Assembly (NCBI GenBank): GCA_964479125.1
Contig: CAYZJK010000003.1
Span: 1 to 56,370, forward strand
Length of the DNA stretch: 56,370 bases
Origin: CAYZJK01 sp964479125
GTDB lineage: Bacteria > Patescibacteriota > Saccharimonadia > Saccharimonadales > Saccharimonadaceae
Direction: 5' to 3'
Translations under genes and position numbers: made by a program
Part shown: positions 16,898 through 25,664 of the stretch, one piece after another
Position numbering within the stretch: the first letter of the stretch is position 1
Layout: the number at the start of each line of letters is the position of its first letter
The notes under the pieces: generated by a model
Databases searched by the model: none
What the model saw: only the letters and a program-made list of their open reading frames with translations
Told to the model about the DNA's origin: nothing

Positions 16898-16927
16898 CCT
16901 CTAGTCCTTGGGTCTAGAGGTTTTTTA
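16898..16927 (+). terminator. Terminator after the small membrane genes
   Basis: CCTCTAG and CTAGAGG stem followed by TTTTTT. Confidence 0.85.
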
Positions 16928-17137
16928 AATTTGAGTCAATTAGAAGTGTCTAGCAGTCTACGTTATAATAGAAAGACAGAAGNNNNNNNNNNNNNNNNNN
17001 NNNNNNNNNNNNNNNNNNNNNNNNNNNNNNNNNNNNNNNNNNNNNNNNNNNNNNNNNNNNNNNNNNNNNNNNNNNNNNNNNNAATTTGAGTCAATTAGAA
17101 GTGTCTAGCAGTCTACGTTATAATAGAAAGACAGAAG
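16928..17137. repeat. Duplicated 55-base contig end around a spurious gap
   Basis: 16928-16982 and 17083-17137 are identical 55-base sequences lying on either side of exactly 100 Ns. This is the signature of two contigs sharing a k-mer overlap that the scaffolder did not merge. The true locus has one copy and no gap. The repeat contains the chaB promoter (TATAAT at 17119). Confidence 0.9.
17119..17124 (+). promoter_or_regulatory. -10 box of chaB
   Basis: TATAAT, with TTAGAA 18 bases upstream as a weak -35. Its copy before the gap is an assembly duplicate. Confidence 0.6.
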
Positions 17138-17147
17138 GAGGTGATAT

Positions 17148-17375
17148 ATGTCATATAACACGCTCAGTGAATTGCCGGATCAGGTAAAGGATAATCTACC
17201 TAATCATGCGCAAGAAATCTATAAGGAGGCGTTTAATATCGCCTGGGAACAGTACGAGGACAAGGGGGATCGACGCGGCAATGAAAGCCGCGAGGAGGTG
17301 ACTCATAAGGTCACTTGGAGTGCGGTTAAAAATAGCCATGAGAAGTCTGAAGACGGATCATGGGTAGAGAAATAA
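17148..17375 (+). CDS. chaB: ChaB-family protein
   Basis: 75 residues. LPDQVKDNLPNHAQEIYKEA and the C-terminal EEVTHKVTWSAVK are the conserved ChaB blocks. The family was first named as a regulator of the ChaA cation antiporter, but it is common next to stress genes. No chaA is seen here. AGGAGGTGATAT gives a very strong ribosome site. It is followed after 19 bases by a stress-type SDR, so the two likely form one operon. Confidence 0.9.
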   Translation: MSYNTLSELPDQVKDNLPNHAQEIYKEAFNIAWEQYEDKGDRRGNESREEVTHKVTWSAVKNSHEKSEDGSWVEK

Positions 17376-17394
17376 TAACTAGGGAGGTATCTAG

Positions 17395-18285
17395 ATGGCG
17401 AAGAACCAATACGAAATGCAAGACCCAGTAACTCAGTATCCTAACTTAGAAATACCAGAGCAGAGGCAAAGCGAACCTGGTCTTGATGCTGAGATGGTTC
17501 CGAAGGCGGATCATGGTGAGGAGACCTATGTTGGCAGCGAGAGATTAAAGGGTCGTAAAGCCTTAATTACTGGCGGCGACTCTGGAATTGGTCGAGCCGT
17601 GGCGATTGCTTTTGCTAGAGAGGGCGCCGATGTAGCGATTACTTATCTTCCTAGTGAAAAAACAGATGCCGACTATACGTTAGAGTTGATAGAGAGGGCT
17701 GGTCGTAAAGCAGTTGGAATTGAGGCTGATTTTATGGATAAGGAGGCGCCTGGTCGAGTGGTAAATGAGGTGATTAATCAGCTAGGGTCGTTAGATATTC
17801 TAGTTAATAATGCCGGTAAGCAGGTCTACTCGACTGACTTTATGGAACTCAATATGCAACAGGTTGAGGATACCTTTAGGGTAAATATTCTCAGCATGTT
17901 TGATTTAACTCAAAGAGCCCTAAAGCATATGCCAAAAGGTAGCTCAATTATCAACACCACATCTATTGTAGCTAAGCAACCGTCGGTGAATTTGATCGAT
18001 TACTCATCAACTAAAGCTGCGATTGTAGCCTTCACTAAAGCGCTAGCCGAGCAGATGGCACCTAAGGGTATCAGAGTTAACGCAGTTGCGCCTGGTCCTA
18101 TCTGGACACCCCTGCAGCCTAGTTATGGTCAGCCAATGGAGAAGCTAACTGCGTTCGGACAAGATGCTCCAATCGGACGAGCAGGGCAGCCAGCTGAACT
18201 AGCGCCAGCTTATGTCTACTTGGCCAGTCAGGAGTCAAGCTACACAATTGGCGAGGTGATTACCGTTGCAGGTGGACGAACCTAG
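17395..18285 (+). CDS. SDR-family oxidoreductase, general-stress type
   Basis: 296 residues. It has the roughly 50-residue N-terminal extension typical of the GSP39/YhxD-like SDRs, then TGGDSGIG (59-66), NNAG (138-141) and the catalytic YSSTK with Y203 and K207. C-terminal GEVITVAGG is the usual closing strand. It likely reduces aldehydes or sugars with NAD(P)H; the substrate is unknown. Family members in Firmicutes are general-stress proteins, which fits the neighbours chaB and hsp20. AGGGAGGT precedes the ATG. Confidence 0.9.
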   Translation: MAKNQYEMQDPVTQYPNLEIPEQRQSEPGLDAEMVPKADHGEETYVGSERLKGRKALITGGDSGIGRAVAIAFAREGADVAITYLPSEKTDADYTLELIERAGRKAVGIEADFMDKEAPGRVVNEVINQLGSLDILVNNAGKQVYSTDFMELNMQQVEDTFRVNILSMFDLTQRALKHMPKGSSIINTTSIVAKQPSVNLIDYSSTKAAIVAFTKALAEQMAPKGIRVNAVAPGPIWTPLQPSYGQPMEKLTAFGQDAPIGRAGQPAELAPAYVYLASQESSYTIGEVITVAGGRT

Positions 18286-18308
18286 TCTAATAGTAGGCAT
18301 AACTAGAA

Positions 18309-18335
18309 TTAGCACTCTTGACCATAGAGTGCTAA
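18309..18335 (+). promoter_or_regulatory. CIRCE operator (HrcA binding site)
   Basis: TTAGCACTC-N9-GAGTGCTAA, a perfect match to the 9-9-9 CIRCE consensus. It predicts an HrcA repressor elsewhere in the genome. Confidence 0.95.
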
Positions 18336-18346
18336 TTTCATATAAT
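18318..18346 (+). promoter_or_regulatory. hsp20 promoter embedded in CIRCE
   Basis: TTGACC (18318-18323) lies inside the CIRCE spacer and TATAAT (18341-18346) follows at exactly 17 bases, so bound HrcA would cover the -35 box. Confidence 0.9.
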
Positions 18347-18403
18347 ATAAGTAGAAGCGGGCAGCTTCTAGCATCACAATTTAGCAGCCAAGGAGGAAGA
18401 GGT

Positions 18404-18844
18404 ATGCGCAACATAGTAAAATGGGATCCGTTCGAAGAGTTGTCAGCTTTGCAGAAGCAATTCTTTGGAGAGGATTTTGTATCACCAGTTAAGGGTTTAA
18501 CTATCCCGACCACTGATGTGTATACAAAAGACGATAAATTAGTGGTCGAAGCTCACCTGCCACATTTCACGGAAGACGACATTTCAGTTCAGGTTGATGA
18601 AGGGGTGCTAACAATTAGCGCCTCACGGCACGACAAGGAAGAGGATAAGGAAAAGAAGTACGTCTTACGTGAAAGCTCTCAGAGCTTCTATCGTAGGATT
18701 TCGCTCCCAGAACGAGCAGATGGCGATAGTATAGAGGCTCATTTAGAGGATGGTATCCTGAAGGTGTCAGTTCCACTAACTCCTCTACCAGAGCCAAAGA
18801 CCGTTGCAATTACTAGCGGTAAGAAAAAGCAGGCAGATAAATAG
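18404..18844 (+). CDS. Small heat shock protein Hsp20
   Basis: 146 residues from the ATG behind AAGGAGGAAGAGGT; a longer in-frame reading from 18266 would begin before the promoter. The alpha-crystallin domain runs from about residue 36 to 132: DDKLVVEAHLPHF, then LTISASRH, RRISLPERAD and LEDGILKVSVPL with the G-x-L motif. It is an ATP-independent holdase that keeps unfolding proteins soluble. Regulation is visible: a perfect CIRCE element overlaps its promoter, so HrcA should control it. HrcA control of an sHsp is less common than of groES-groEL or dnaK operons. Confidence 0.95.
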   Translation: MRNIVKWDPFEELSALQKQFFGEDFVSPVKGLTIPTTDVYTKDDKLVVEAHLPHFTEDDISVQVDEGVLTISASRHDKEEDKEKKYVLRESSQSFYRRISLPERADGDSIEAHLEDGILKVSVPLTPLPEPKTVAITSGKKKQADK

Positions 18845-18860
18845 CTTTTTAGCTAAACGA

Positions 18861-18893
18861 ATAAGCCCGCCTCCATAGCGGGCTTATTTTATT
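18861..18893 (+). terminator. Terminator after hsp20
   Basis: AATAAGCCCGC and GCGGGCTTATT, an 11-bp stem, then TTATT. Confidence 0.85.
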
Positions 18894-18975
18894 GCTATGT
18901 CATTTATTGACGTAGCCTAATAATTATTGTACTCTTACTGCAGCTGCACGTATGTGTGGTAGGAATTGCACACCC

Positions 18976-18997
18976 ATGAGTGATATTATTCGCTCAT
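18976..18997 (+). promoter_or_regulatory. Hairpin in the leader of the 19023 gene
   Basis: ATGAGTGA and TCGCTCAT pair over 8 bp with a 6-base loop, about 25 bases before the start codon. Confidence 0.4.
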
Positions 18998-19022
18998 GAT
19001 CAGCTATCAGAGGAAGTGTATC

Positions 19023-19373
19023 ATGTCAGACACAGTAGTAGTCGGAAGTACTACGAAAGAAGAGTTCATCTTCGGGCGCAAACGCTATGGTGATAAGACC
19101 GGCTTTCTTGATGTCGCGGACATCAAAGTTGGCAAGCTATACGACACTCAGTATGGCAATCTTATCTTCCTGCATGAGCCTGTCATGTTTCCAAATCCCT
19201 TCACGAATGAGCTAGCGCCATCTGCACTGGTGAAGATTCATCAAGGTTCGCTGACCACCTATCGGCTGATTGATTTGGCCTGGGTTGGTCTCGTGGCGGA
19301 TGGTGATGGCCTTTGGCGCCAAGGAGCTTACTGCTACGACTACCTTCACCGCATCTTCGATGATCTGATCTAA
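19023..19373 (+). CDS. Orphan soluble protein, 116 residues
   Basis: No family recognised. The ATG at 19023 is preferred to the upstream in-frame start at 18996 because AGAGGAAG lies before it. The protein looks beta-rich and soluble, with FGRKRYGDKTGFLD and YDTQYGNLIFLHEPV segments; no signal peptide. It is a single-gene unit with a TTGACG box near 18907, a structured leader and a shared terminator. Codon use matches the other orphan units. Confidence 0.6.
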   Translation: MSDTVVVGSTTKEEFIFGRKRYGDKTGFLDVADIKVGKLYDTQYGNLIFLHEPVMFPNPFTNELAPSALVKIHQGSLTTYRLIDLAWVGLVADGDGLWRQGAYCYDYLHRIFDDLI

Positions 19374-19383
19374 TGTGCCCACA

Positions 19384-19413
19384 AAGCCTAAGCTTTTATA
19401 GCTTAGGCTTTTT
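19384..19413. terminator. Bidirectional terminator
   Basis: AAGCCTAAGC and GCTTAGGCTT with a 7-base loop. It has T-rich flanks usable from the 19023 gene and from the convergent opgB-like gene. Confidence 0.75.
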
Positions 19414-21052
19414 AACGTCCAAGACCAGTGATAATAACTCGGTCGTAGAACGAATTTCGCTTAGCTAATTCAGCATTAAGATTGTCCAGCGTTCCATACT
19501 GTTCAAGTAGAGTAGGGTGAGATTGAGCAAAGAGGTTGGTTCCCATACCAAGCCTTTCACCAGGAATCTTTACACCTAAGGCGGCTAGAGTTGTAGGATA
19601 CATGTCAAAGGCAGCGAATTGACGCGAGTTAGTTAGTTCGTGTCTAGTGTTTGGGTTGATGATGGCATTGTAGGTGGTGCGGGTGTAGTTTTCATCACCA
19701 ATAATTTCATCATAGTAACTTTGCTGCATGCCAAGGTGGTCGCCGACAACTACGATAGTGGTATCTTCAGCAAATGGCTGGCTTTGAGTCCATTCGATGA
19801 ACTCACTGACCCACATTGAACTACAGGCGTAAACATTGTCATACTGTCGACTATGTGGAGTTGGACAGGTTTCGTCTAGGTAGCCATCAGGGAAGTGGGT
19901 ATCAACAGTTAGCATTTGGAAGTTAAATGGTTCATCCTTACTAGCTAATCTCTCAACTTCATCACGAGCAAAATCAAACAATCGCTTATCTTCATAGCCC
20001 CACCAGACTCGGTAGTCTTTTGGTATTAGCTCGTTCTTTTGAGCGTAGGTATAGTCAAGAATTTTATAGGGGCCATGCTGATTTAATAGCTTGTCTCGTC
20101 CACCAAAAGTGGCTTCTGATCCCATCAGGAATGATTGATTGTAGCCTGCTTCGTGAAGCACTTCACCAATCCCATATGTGCCTGGGAAGAACTTATTTAG
20201 ATTGCCGTATTCGTTATCTTCGCTATTAGTAATGTTGTAGGTGATAGGGATACCTAATTGATGCGCTACTAAAGATGCGGCTGTCCAGGTTGTGCCTAAG
20301 ACTGGCTGTGCGCCACCTAGGCCAGTTTCAGTATGAGAAAACGAGACTGTCTGGTCGGATAATGCTAGCTCCTCTAGTTCAGGTATAACTGATGAATCCA
20401 TCTGTCCACCAGCTTCTTTAGAGGCGAGGGTATTTTCCATCGACTCTAAGTAAATCATGATTAGGTTATTTGGCTCTTCTGGGAACACTAGGTCTACCTG
20501 TTCTGGATCTACGTAGTGCTCTTCATAAATCTGACTAGTTTCCCTTAAGCTGTTAAGGTATTGCGGCACCTGAAAGCTAGATAGTAAAAACCAGACAGAA
20601 AGACTACAGGCAATACCAGCGTACAAATACTTAACCCTCCATGAGATATTCGACGGATTAAACGTGATGTTTTTATTCTTGCCAAAGACGGATAGGTTGA
20701 AGTTAATTTTAATGCGGCTGCGGTAGAAGTCGACCACCGGCAGGAGTAGTAGGAAGAAAACAATAAAGAAAAGGATTAGGCTATCGAATAGCATATCCAT
20801 AAAGTCGACCGTATTGCCGTTGGCTAGACCATTAAAGGCATAGAATAAAACCTCATTAATCTGTGCTTCGCCAAACTCTTTACGCTTGAATACAGTAGCG
20901 GTGTAGGTGAAAGCAGTAAGAGCGAGAACTGCGTAAAGAAAGACGGTTTTAGTGAACCCGTTAAATTTAGATGGCTTAGAGACTTTCTTGGCGTCTTTGT
21001 TCTTAGCGCTAGTCTCGGTCTGCGCCTTGGGTTTAGGTTTATTCTTCGTCAT
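19412..21052 (-). CDS. OpgB/MdoB-like phosphoglycerol transferase (sulfatase fold)
   Basis: 546 residues from the ATG at 21052; the TTG reading from 21088 is less likely. It has an Lys-rich N-terminus, about four helices before residue 190, then an extracytoplasmic alkaline-phosphatase-like domain. IMIYLESMENT opens the metal site, GTTWTAASLVAHQLGIP follows, and LTVDTHFPDGY and VVVGDHLGMQQ match the OpgB pattern more closely than LtaS. OpgB moves phosphoglycerol from phosphatidylglycerol to periplasmic glucans. In this cell the acceptor is more likely a surface glycan or lipoteichoic-type polymer, which is an inference. It overlaps the upstream small membrane gene by 14 bases. Confidence 0.85.
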   Translation of the reverse strand: MTKNKPKPKAQTETSAKNKDAKKVSKPSKFNGFTKTVFLYAVLALTAFTYTATVFKRKEFGEAQINEVLFYAFNGLANGNTVDFMDMLFDSLILFFIVFFLLLLPVVDFYRSRIKINFNLSVFGKNKNITFNPSNISWRVKYLYAGIACSLSVWFLLSSFQVPQYLNSLRETSQIYEEHYVDPEQVDLVFPEEPNNLIMIYLESMENTLASKEAGGQMDSSVIPELEELALSDQTVSFSHTETGLGGAQPVLGTTWTAASLVAHQLGIPITYNITNSEDNEYGNLNKFFPGTYGIGEVLHEAGYNQSFLMGSEATFGGRDKLLNQHGPYKILDYTYAQKNELIPKDYRVWWGYEDKRLFDFARDEVERLASKDEPFNFQMLTVDTHFPDGYLDETCPTPHSRQYDNVYACSSMWVSEFIEWTQSQPFAEDTTIVVVGDHLGMQQSYYDEIIGDENYTRTTYNAIINPNTRHELTNSRQFAAFDMYPTTLAALGVKIPGERLGMGTNLFAQSHPTLLEQYGTLDNLNAELAKRNSFYDRVIITGLGR

Positions 21053-21371
21053 TTTGTCGGATGACTCTAACTGAAATAGTAGACTCAATCAATCGGATTA
21101 CAAACGGAAGGATTAAGGCTAGTACTAAAGCTGTGATTAGATATTTTACAAAGTTGATATCGGTAAACTCGACAGTGTCATACTCAAGAATGTATAGCAC
21201 GGTTGAATAGATACATAGATTAATGGCGACAACAAAAATACCGTAAGACATAACTAATGATTTGGCGTCTAGTGTATTGTGTTGCAGGTGATTATAGAAC
21301 TTGAGTGCAATTAGCGAAGGAGCTAATAAAGCGATAGCTTCTAACATGCCACTAATTATATCAGAAGTCAT
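21039..21371 (-). CDS. Small three-helix membrane protein coupled to the opgB-like gene
   Basis: 110 residues with three hydrophobic segments (about 8-25, 42-64, 76-97) and a polar C-terminus ending RVIRQNDEE. It is upstream of and overlaps the phosphoglycerol transferase, so translational coupling is likely and a role in the same surface-polymer pathway is a fair guess. No family recognised. Confidence 0.65.
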   Translation of the reverse strand: MTSDIISGMLEAIALLAPSLIALKFYNHLQHNTLDAKSLVMSYGIFVVAINLCIYSTVLYILEYDTVEFTDINFVKYLITALVLALILPFVIRLIESTISVRVIRQNDEE

Positions 21372-21442
21372 CTGTTAAACAGTTGTTATCGGCTGTAATA
21401 TTTACCTGTCTGACACAGATAAGTGGATATTACCTGGAATTA

Positions 21443-21451
21443 TGGTATAGT
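21443..21451 (+). promoter_or_regulatory. Extended -10 promoter of the 21498 gene
   Basis: TGgTATAGT, 46 bases before the ATG. Confidence 0.55.
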
Positions 21452-21497
21452 AATATAGCCTTCCTGCCTGGATGGTAGAACCTACTAGGGAGTAGTC

Positions 21498-22112
21498 ATG
21501 AAACAGCCTCCAGCTAAAAAGTTTCTCTATCAGTTTATCTTTCAGCTACTAGAAGAGACGGACAAGAATCTCAGTAAACTTTTGTCACATGCAAGAGGAG
21601 ATATAGCGAAAGCTAGAGAGCAGTACAACAGGTCTATTGGTGAGCTTAATGAGCATATCAATGAGATGGTCTCAAAGCTGGATGGAGGTCCGGAGGATCG
21701 AGAGAGTCTTGAGGAGAGTATTAATTTCCACGTTGAGCGACGCGATAGGGCGGCAGACTTGTGTGAGGCTCTGCGAGATAGGCTACTGAAGCCCTCGGGG
21801 CAAGATAGTAGCTTGCCTGACAAGATGTCCGAACTGCTTGACCAGTCTAGCTGGCTATATAGCAGTGAGGGTGAAAAGATTGAGATCCTTCACAAGACTT
21901 ATCGTAGTTTCTGCGAGCTTGAGTCGGCGCTGCGGAAGTACCGAGCGCTAGTCTCCAAGGTTGAACTCAATCGACGCCGACAAATGTTCTTTAATTGGTG
22001 TTTTGATGAGGATTGGCACGAAGACTCTCCGGAGAGGGATGAGGTTATGGAAGAGATTGATCGCGAGTTAAATGAGGTGGCAGCCGAACTGGGCTTTGAT
22101 TTTTCGTCCTGA
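21498..22112 (+). CDS. Orphan coiled-coil protein, 204 residues
   Basis: No family recognised. It is alpha-helical throughout with long charged heptad stretches (AKAREQYNRSIGELNEHIN, ESINFHVERRDRAADLCEAL) and an acidic C-terminus. Cysteines at three places could matter but form no clear motif. AGGGAGTAGTC precedes the ATG. Single-gene unit with its own promoter and terminator, like the genes at 9626, 36712 and 38256. Confidence 0.65.
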   Translation: MKQPPAKKFLYQFIFQLLEETDKNLSKLLSHARGDIAKAREQYNRSIGELNEHINEMVSKLDGGPEDRESLEESINFHVERRDRAADLCEALRDRLLKPSGQDSSLPDKMSELLDQSSWLYSSEGEKIEILHKTYRSFCELESALRKYRALVSKVELNRRRQMFFNWCFDEDWHEDSPERDEVMEEIDRELNEVAAELGFDFSS

Positions 22113-22133
22113 GGGCTAAGCTCTAGCTAGTGG

Positions 22134-22161
22134 GAGCCAGGTTTAATCCTGGCTCTTTTTA
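22134..22161 (+). terminator. Terminator after the 21498 gene
   Basis: GAGCCAGG-TTTAAT-CCTGGCTC then TTTTT. Confidence 0.85.
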
Positions 22162-22188
22162 TTGCACCCCTAATCAGTAGGGTCATTA

Positions 22189-22197
22189 TGGTATAAT
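22189..22197 (+). promoter_or_regulatory. Extended -10 promoter of hisS
   Basis: TGgTATAAT, about 54 bases before the GTG start. Confidence 0.65.
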
Positions 22198-22250
22198 ATT
22201 GAGTAAATAACAGATATAGACTTGACTATTTAAAAAGAGAAGGAGACAGG

Positions 22251-23573
22251 GTGTCAGCACGCGTTGAACCACGAAGGCCAGGCGGTTTTAATGAATATTT
22301 GCCTGAAGAGCAAATTGCGTACAATAAGCTACGCGATATTATTCGTAGGACCTATGAATCGCATGGCTTTAGCCCAGTTGAAACTCCAGATATCGAACTG
22401 ACCGAAGTCTTGCTTGCTAAGGGTGGTGGCGAGACTGAAAAAGAGGTCTATACCTTTACTCGCGAAGGATCAAAGACTAGCTTAACTCTAAGGTATGATT
22501 TAACCGTGCCATTAGCTAGGTATGTCGCTGAACACGAAAGTGACATTGTATTTCCATTTAGGCGCTACCAGATGGGAAGGGTACACCGAGCCGAAAGGCA
22601 GCAAAAGGGTCGCTACCGAGAGTTCGAGCAAAATGACATCGATGTGATTGGCTCATATAGTCCGGTTGTCGATGCTGAACTACCAGTTATTATTAATCAA
22701 ATATTTGAGCAGTTTAACTTCGGTGAGTTTACGATTAAGATCAATAACCGAAAGATTCTAATTGGCTATTTCGAAACTATTGGTGTTGGCTCAGTTGGTT
22801 CAGATGTTCTAAGGGTGGTAGATAAGATTGATAAAATCACCAACGCTGAATTCAAGCAGCAGCTAGCTGGACTAGGTCTTAGCGAAAAGCAGGTAGAGTA
22901 TGTTGAAGACTTTACTTCAGTTAAGGGCGACAATCAGACTATTCTAGGTTGGTTAAAGCGTATTTCATCTCCAACCGATACTCTTAAGGAAGGGATTGAA
23001 GAACTTGAGGCAGTGCTGAAAGCCTTAGCTGAGATGGATATTCCTACTAAGCGAGTTCAAGTCGATTTAAAAATTGCCCGTGGACTGGATTACTATACCG
23101 GTACGGTTTACGAAACAATGCTTGATGACTATCCAAGCCTTGGTAGCGTCTGTTCTGGTGGTCGTTATGACAATCTAGCTGGTCACTACACTAAGACAGC
23201 TATGCCAGGGGTCGGTATATCAATCGGTCTTTCCCGTCTCTTCTCACGGTTAAGGGAAATAGATGGCCTAATCTCATTTACTCAAAAGAGCCCAGCTAAT
23301 ATTGTTGTCATGCCGTTATCTAAAGAGCAGCAAGGCTATGCCTTTAAGGTGGCAAGTGAATTGCGACAGGCTGAGCACTCAGTCATGCTTTATGCTGAAG
23401 AAGATGCGATGAAGAAGAAGCTTCGATACGCTAATCGGATGGGCTTTAAGTATATGCTTCTTATTGGTGAAGATGAAGTTAAGAGTCAGACAGTGACAGT
23501 TAAAAACATGCACGAGCGTCAAGAAAAAAGTATTCGATTCGAAAAACTGGTCGAATATATGGCCATGCCTTAG
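22251..23573 (+). CDS. hisS: Histidyl-tRNA synthetase
   Basis: 440 residues, normal for class II HisRS. It charges tRNA-His. Motif 2 region FRRYQMGRVHRAERQQKGRYREFEQND is split here as FRRYQMGRVHRAE and GRYREFEQND near 110-140. Histidine-binding LKIARGLDYYTGTVYE lies near residue 275-290, and GGRYDNL and GVGISIGLSRL close the active site. A C-terminal anticodon-binding domain begins near 350. The GTG start is supported by AGAAGGAGACAGG. It is followed by metG after 61 bases with no terminator, so both are likely co-transcribed. Confidence 0.95.
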   Translation: MSARVEPRRPGGFNEYLPEEQIAYNKLRDIIRRTYESHGFSPVETPDIELTEVLLAKGGGETEKEVYTFTREGSKTSLTLRYDLTVPLARYVAEHESDIVFPFRRYQMGRVHRAERQQKGRYREFEQNDIDVIGSYSPVVDAELPVIINQIFEQFNFGEFTIKINNRKILIGYFETIGVGSVGSDVLRVVDKIDKITNAEFKQQLAGLGLSEKQVEYVEDFTSVKGDNQTILGWLKRISSPTDTLKEGIEELEAVLKALAEMDIPTKRVQVDLKIARGLDYYTGTVYETMLDDYPSLGSVCSGGRYDNLAGHYTKTAMPGVGISIGLSRLFSRLREIDGLISFTQKSPANIVVMPLSKEQQGYAFKVASELRQAEHSVMLYAEEDAMKKKLRYANRMGFKYMLLIGEDEVKSQTVTVKNMHERQEKSIRFEKLVEYMAMP

Positions 23574-23634
23574 GGCATAATTACTTTTCCCAACTCAGAA
23601 TTAACTACACTATTAAGCAAATAAGGAATTTCCA

Positions 23635-25583
23635 ATGACTAAACCTCTATCTCATGAAAATAATCGATCAATCGGCATCTTCGTAGCCTGGCCATACGCC
23701 AATGGGCCAAGACATGTAGGTCACAGTGCTTCATTAATGCCATCAGATGTGGCAGCTAGGTATTTTCGTGCCACTGGCGCGGATGTTTTAGTGGCTAGTG
23801 GCACTGATGAGTTTGGTACTCCTAATATGATTGCAGCCGAGAAGAAAGGCCTAGAGACCCAGCAGTTTGTTGATGAGATGAGTCAGATTATTAGAGAAGA
23901 CTTTGTTGGGCTTGGCCTGACTTATGATTGGTTTACTAGGACTACTAGTAGTAATCATCGACAAATAGTACAGCAGTTTTTCTCTCAGTTAGTCGACGAC
24001 GGCTTTATATCTAAGGGTGAGATGTTAGCTAGTTACGATAGTAAGACGGGCGAGGCGTTAGCTGATCGTTACGTTGAAGGAATTTGTCCGAAATGTGAAG
24101 CAGAGGGGGCTCGTGGAGATCAGTGTGACAACTGTTCATCACTACTTGAGCCAAGTGACTTAATTAAGCCTTACTCTTCTCTAACTAATAATCCAGTTGA
24201 GTTTAAACCNNNNNNNNNNNNNNNNNNNNNNNNNNNNNNNNNNNNNNNNNNNNNNNNNNNNNNNNNNNNNNNNNNNNNNNNNNNNNNNNNNNNNNNNNNN
24301 NNNNNNNNNGTGACTTAATTAAGCCTTACTCTTCTCTAACTAATAATCCAGTTGAGTTTAAACCTACCGAGCACTACTTCCTAAACCTAGACAAGCTAAA
24401 GGGTGATGTTGCTGAGTACTTAAAGCAGAATAGTCACCTGCGTAAAGAAGCTCAGAACATGTCAGTTAATCTAGTTGATGACCTCAGGCCAAGGGCGATC
24501 ACTAGGGATATTCCTTGGGGTGTGCCTTTACCGGAGGGCTACGAGATTGGAGAGGGTCAAAACCGAGTTCTTTATGTTTGGTTTGACGCCGTAATTGGTT
24601 ACTTATCAGCTTCAATTGAGTGGGCTAAGGAAGAGGGTGATGTAGAGCTATGGAAGAATTTCTGGAAGAAGGGTGAAGCTGAAAACTACTACTTCATGGG
24701 TAAGGATAATGTGCCTTTCCATACTATCATTTGGCCAGCACTGCTTGCCGCTAAGAATAAACAACCAGAAAAGATTGGCGTAGAGCTCGCCTATCCTGAC
24801 CGAGTAGCTAGTACGGGCAACCTAAACTTTAATGGCGATAAGTTCAGTACTTCGAGGGGTAACGTAGCTTACGTACGAGATATGTTAAATATTGTTGGAC
24901 CTGATGCACTTAGGTATTACCTAATTGTAGCTGGGCCTGAGAACCGAGATTCTAACTTCGCTTTAAGTGAATTAGTTCAGAAGAATAACGCTGAGCTAGT
25001 AGCTAAGTGGGGTAACTTGGTTAGCCGAACTACCAACCTAATTCAAAGAGACTGTGAAGGTGTTGTTCCTGAGAAGACACACCGAAACCCAGAAGACGAT
25101 AGTCTTTTAGAGCTAGTAGCTGAGACCTTTACTAAGGTTGGCGATTTAATTGAAGCTAGTCGCTACTCTCAAGCCTTAAAGACAGCTATGGATACTATTA
25201 CGGCAGCCAACCGTTACGTAGATAACCAGAAGCCGTGGGATAAGGAAGTGGTAGCTAGTGGACGAAATGTGGAAGTACTAGCGACACTATCTATCTGTAT
25301 TGAAAATATGACCAAGATTATGACCCCGTTCCTGCCGCACTCAAGCCAGAAGATTAGTGAAGCTTTCGGATCAACAGACGTGCTAGCGCCGCAGCCGGTG
25401 ATGAAGACAAGTTCTCAGGGTGTCGAGGTGATTACTACGCCAAACGCTCATGGTGACTTAATCTGGGCCTACGCGAATGAGTGGACTGGCAATAAGTTAG
25501 CTAGTGGTAAATCTATTATCTTCGGTAAGTTGGATATTGAAAAGGTTGAAGAGGAGTTTGAAGCTGCTCGTACTCAAGATTAG
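23635..25583 (+). CDS. metG: Methionyl-tRNA synthetase (intact once the false gap is removed)
   Basis: Removing the 100 Ns and one copy of the 55-base flanking duplicate joins 23635-24209 to 24365-25583 in frame, giving 1794 bases and 597 residues, the expected size without a C-terminal tRNA-binding domain. The HIGH-type motif is ANGPRHVGH, the zinc knuckle is CPKCEAEGARGDQCDNC, the active-site WFDAVIGY is present and the KMSKS loop reads FSTSRG. It charges initiator and elongator tRNA-Met. It probably shares the hisS transcript. Confidence 0.95.
24155..24364. repeat. Duplicated 55-base contig end inside metG
   Basis: 24155-24209 and 24310-24364 are identical over 55 bases and flank 100 Ns. 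The same length as the duplicate at 16928-17137 points to an assembler k-mer of 55, not to biology. The corrected join keeps the metG frame. Confidence 0.95.
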
Positions 25584-25626
25584 TTCGCTTGCTTAAGTTA
25601 GTTCAGGGTGGGTTATATTATGCTTA

Positions 25627-25635
25627 TGGTACAAT
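25627..25635 (+). promoter_or_regulatory. Extended -10 promoter of the pilin gene
   Basis: TGgTACAAT, about 30 bases before the ATG. Confidence 0.55.
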
Positions 25636-25664
25636 GTTAAGCATAAGGAATTTAAAATAAGCTT

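Noticed and set aside
16928..17137. 55-base direct repeat as a mobile-element target duplication or att site
   Set aside because: The same 55-base length is seen at the other false gap and both flank exactly 100 Ns, so it is an assembly effect.
23635..25583. Broken metG, split into two ORFs
   Set aside because: The break is caused by an unmerged 55-base contig overlap; the corrected join is in frame and full length.
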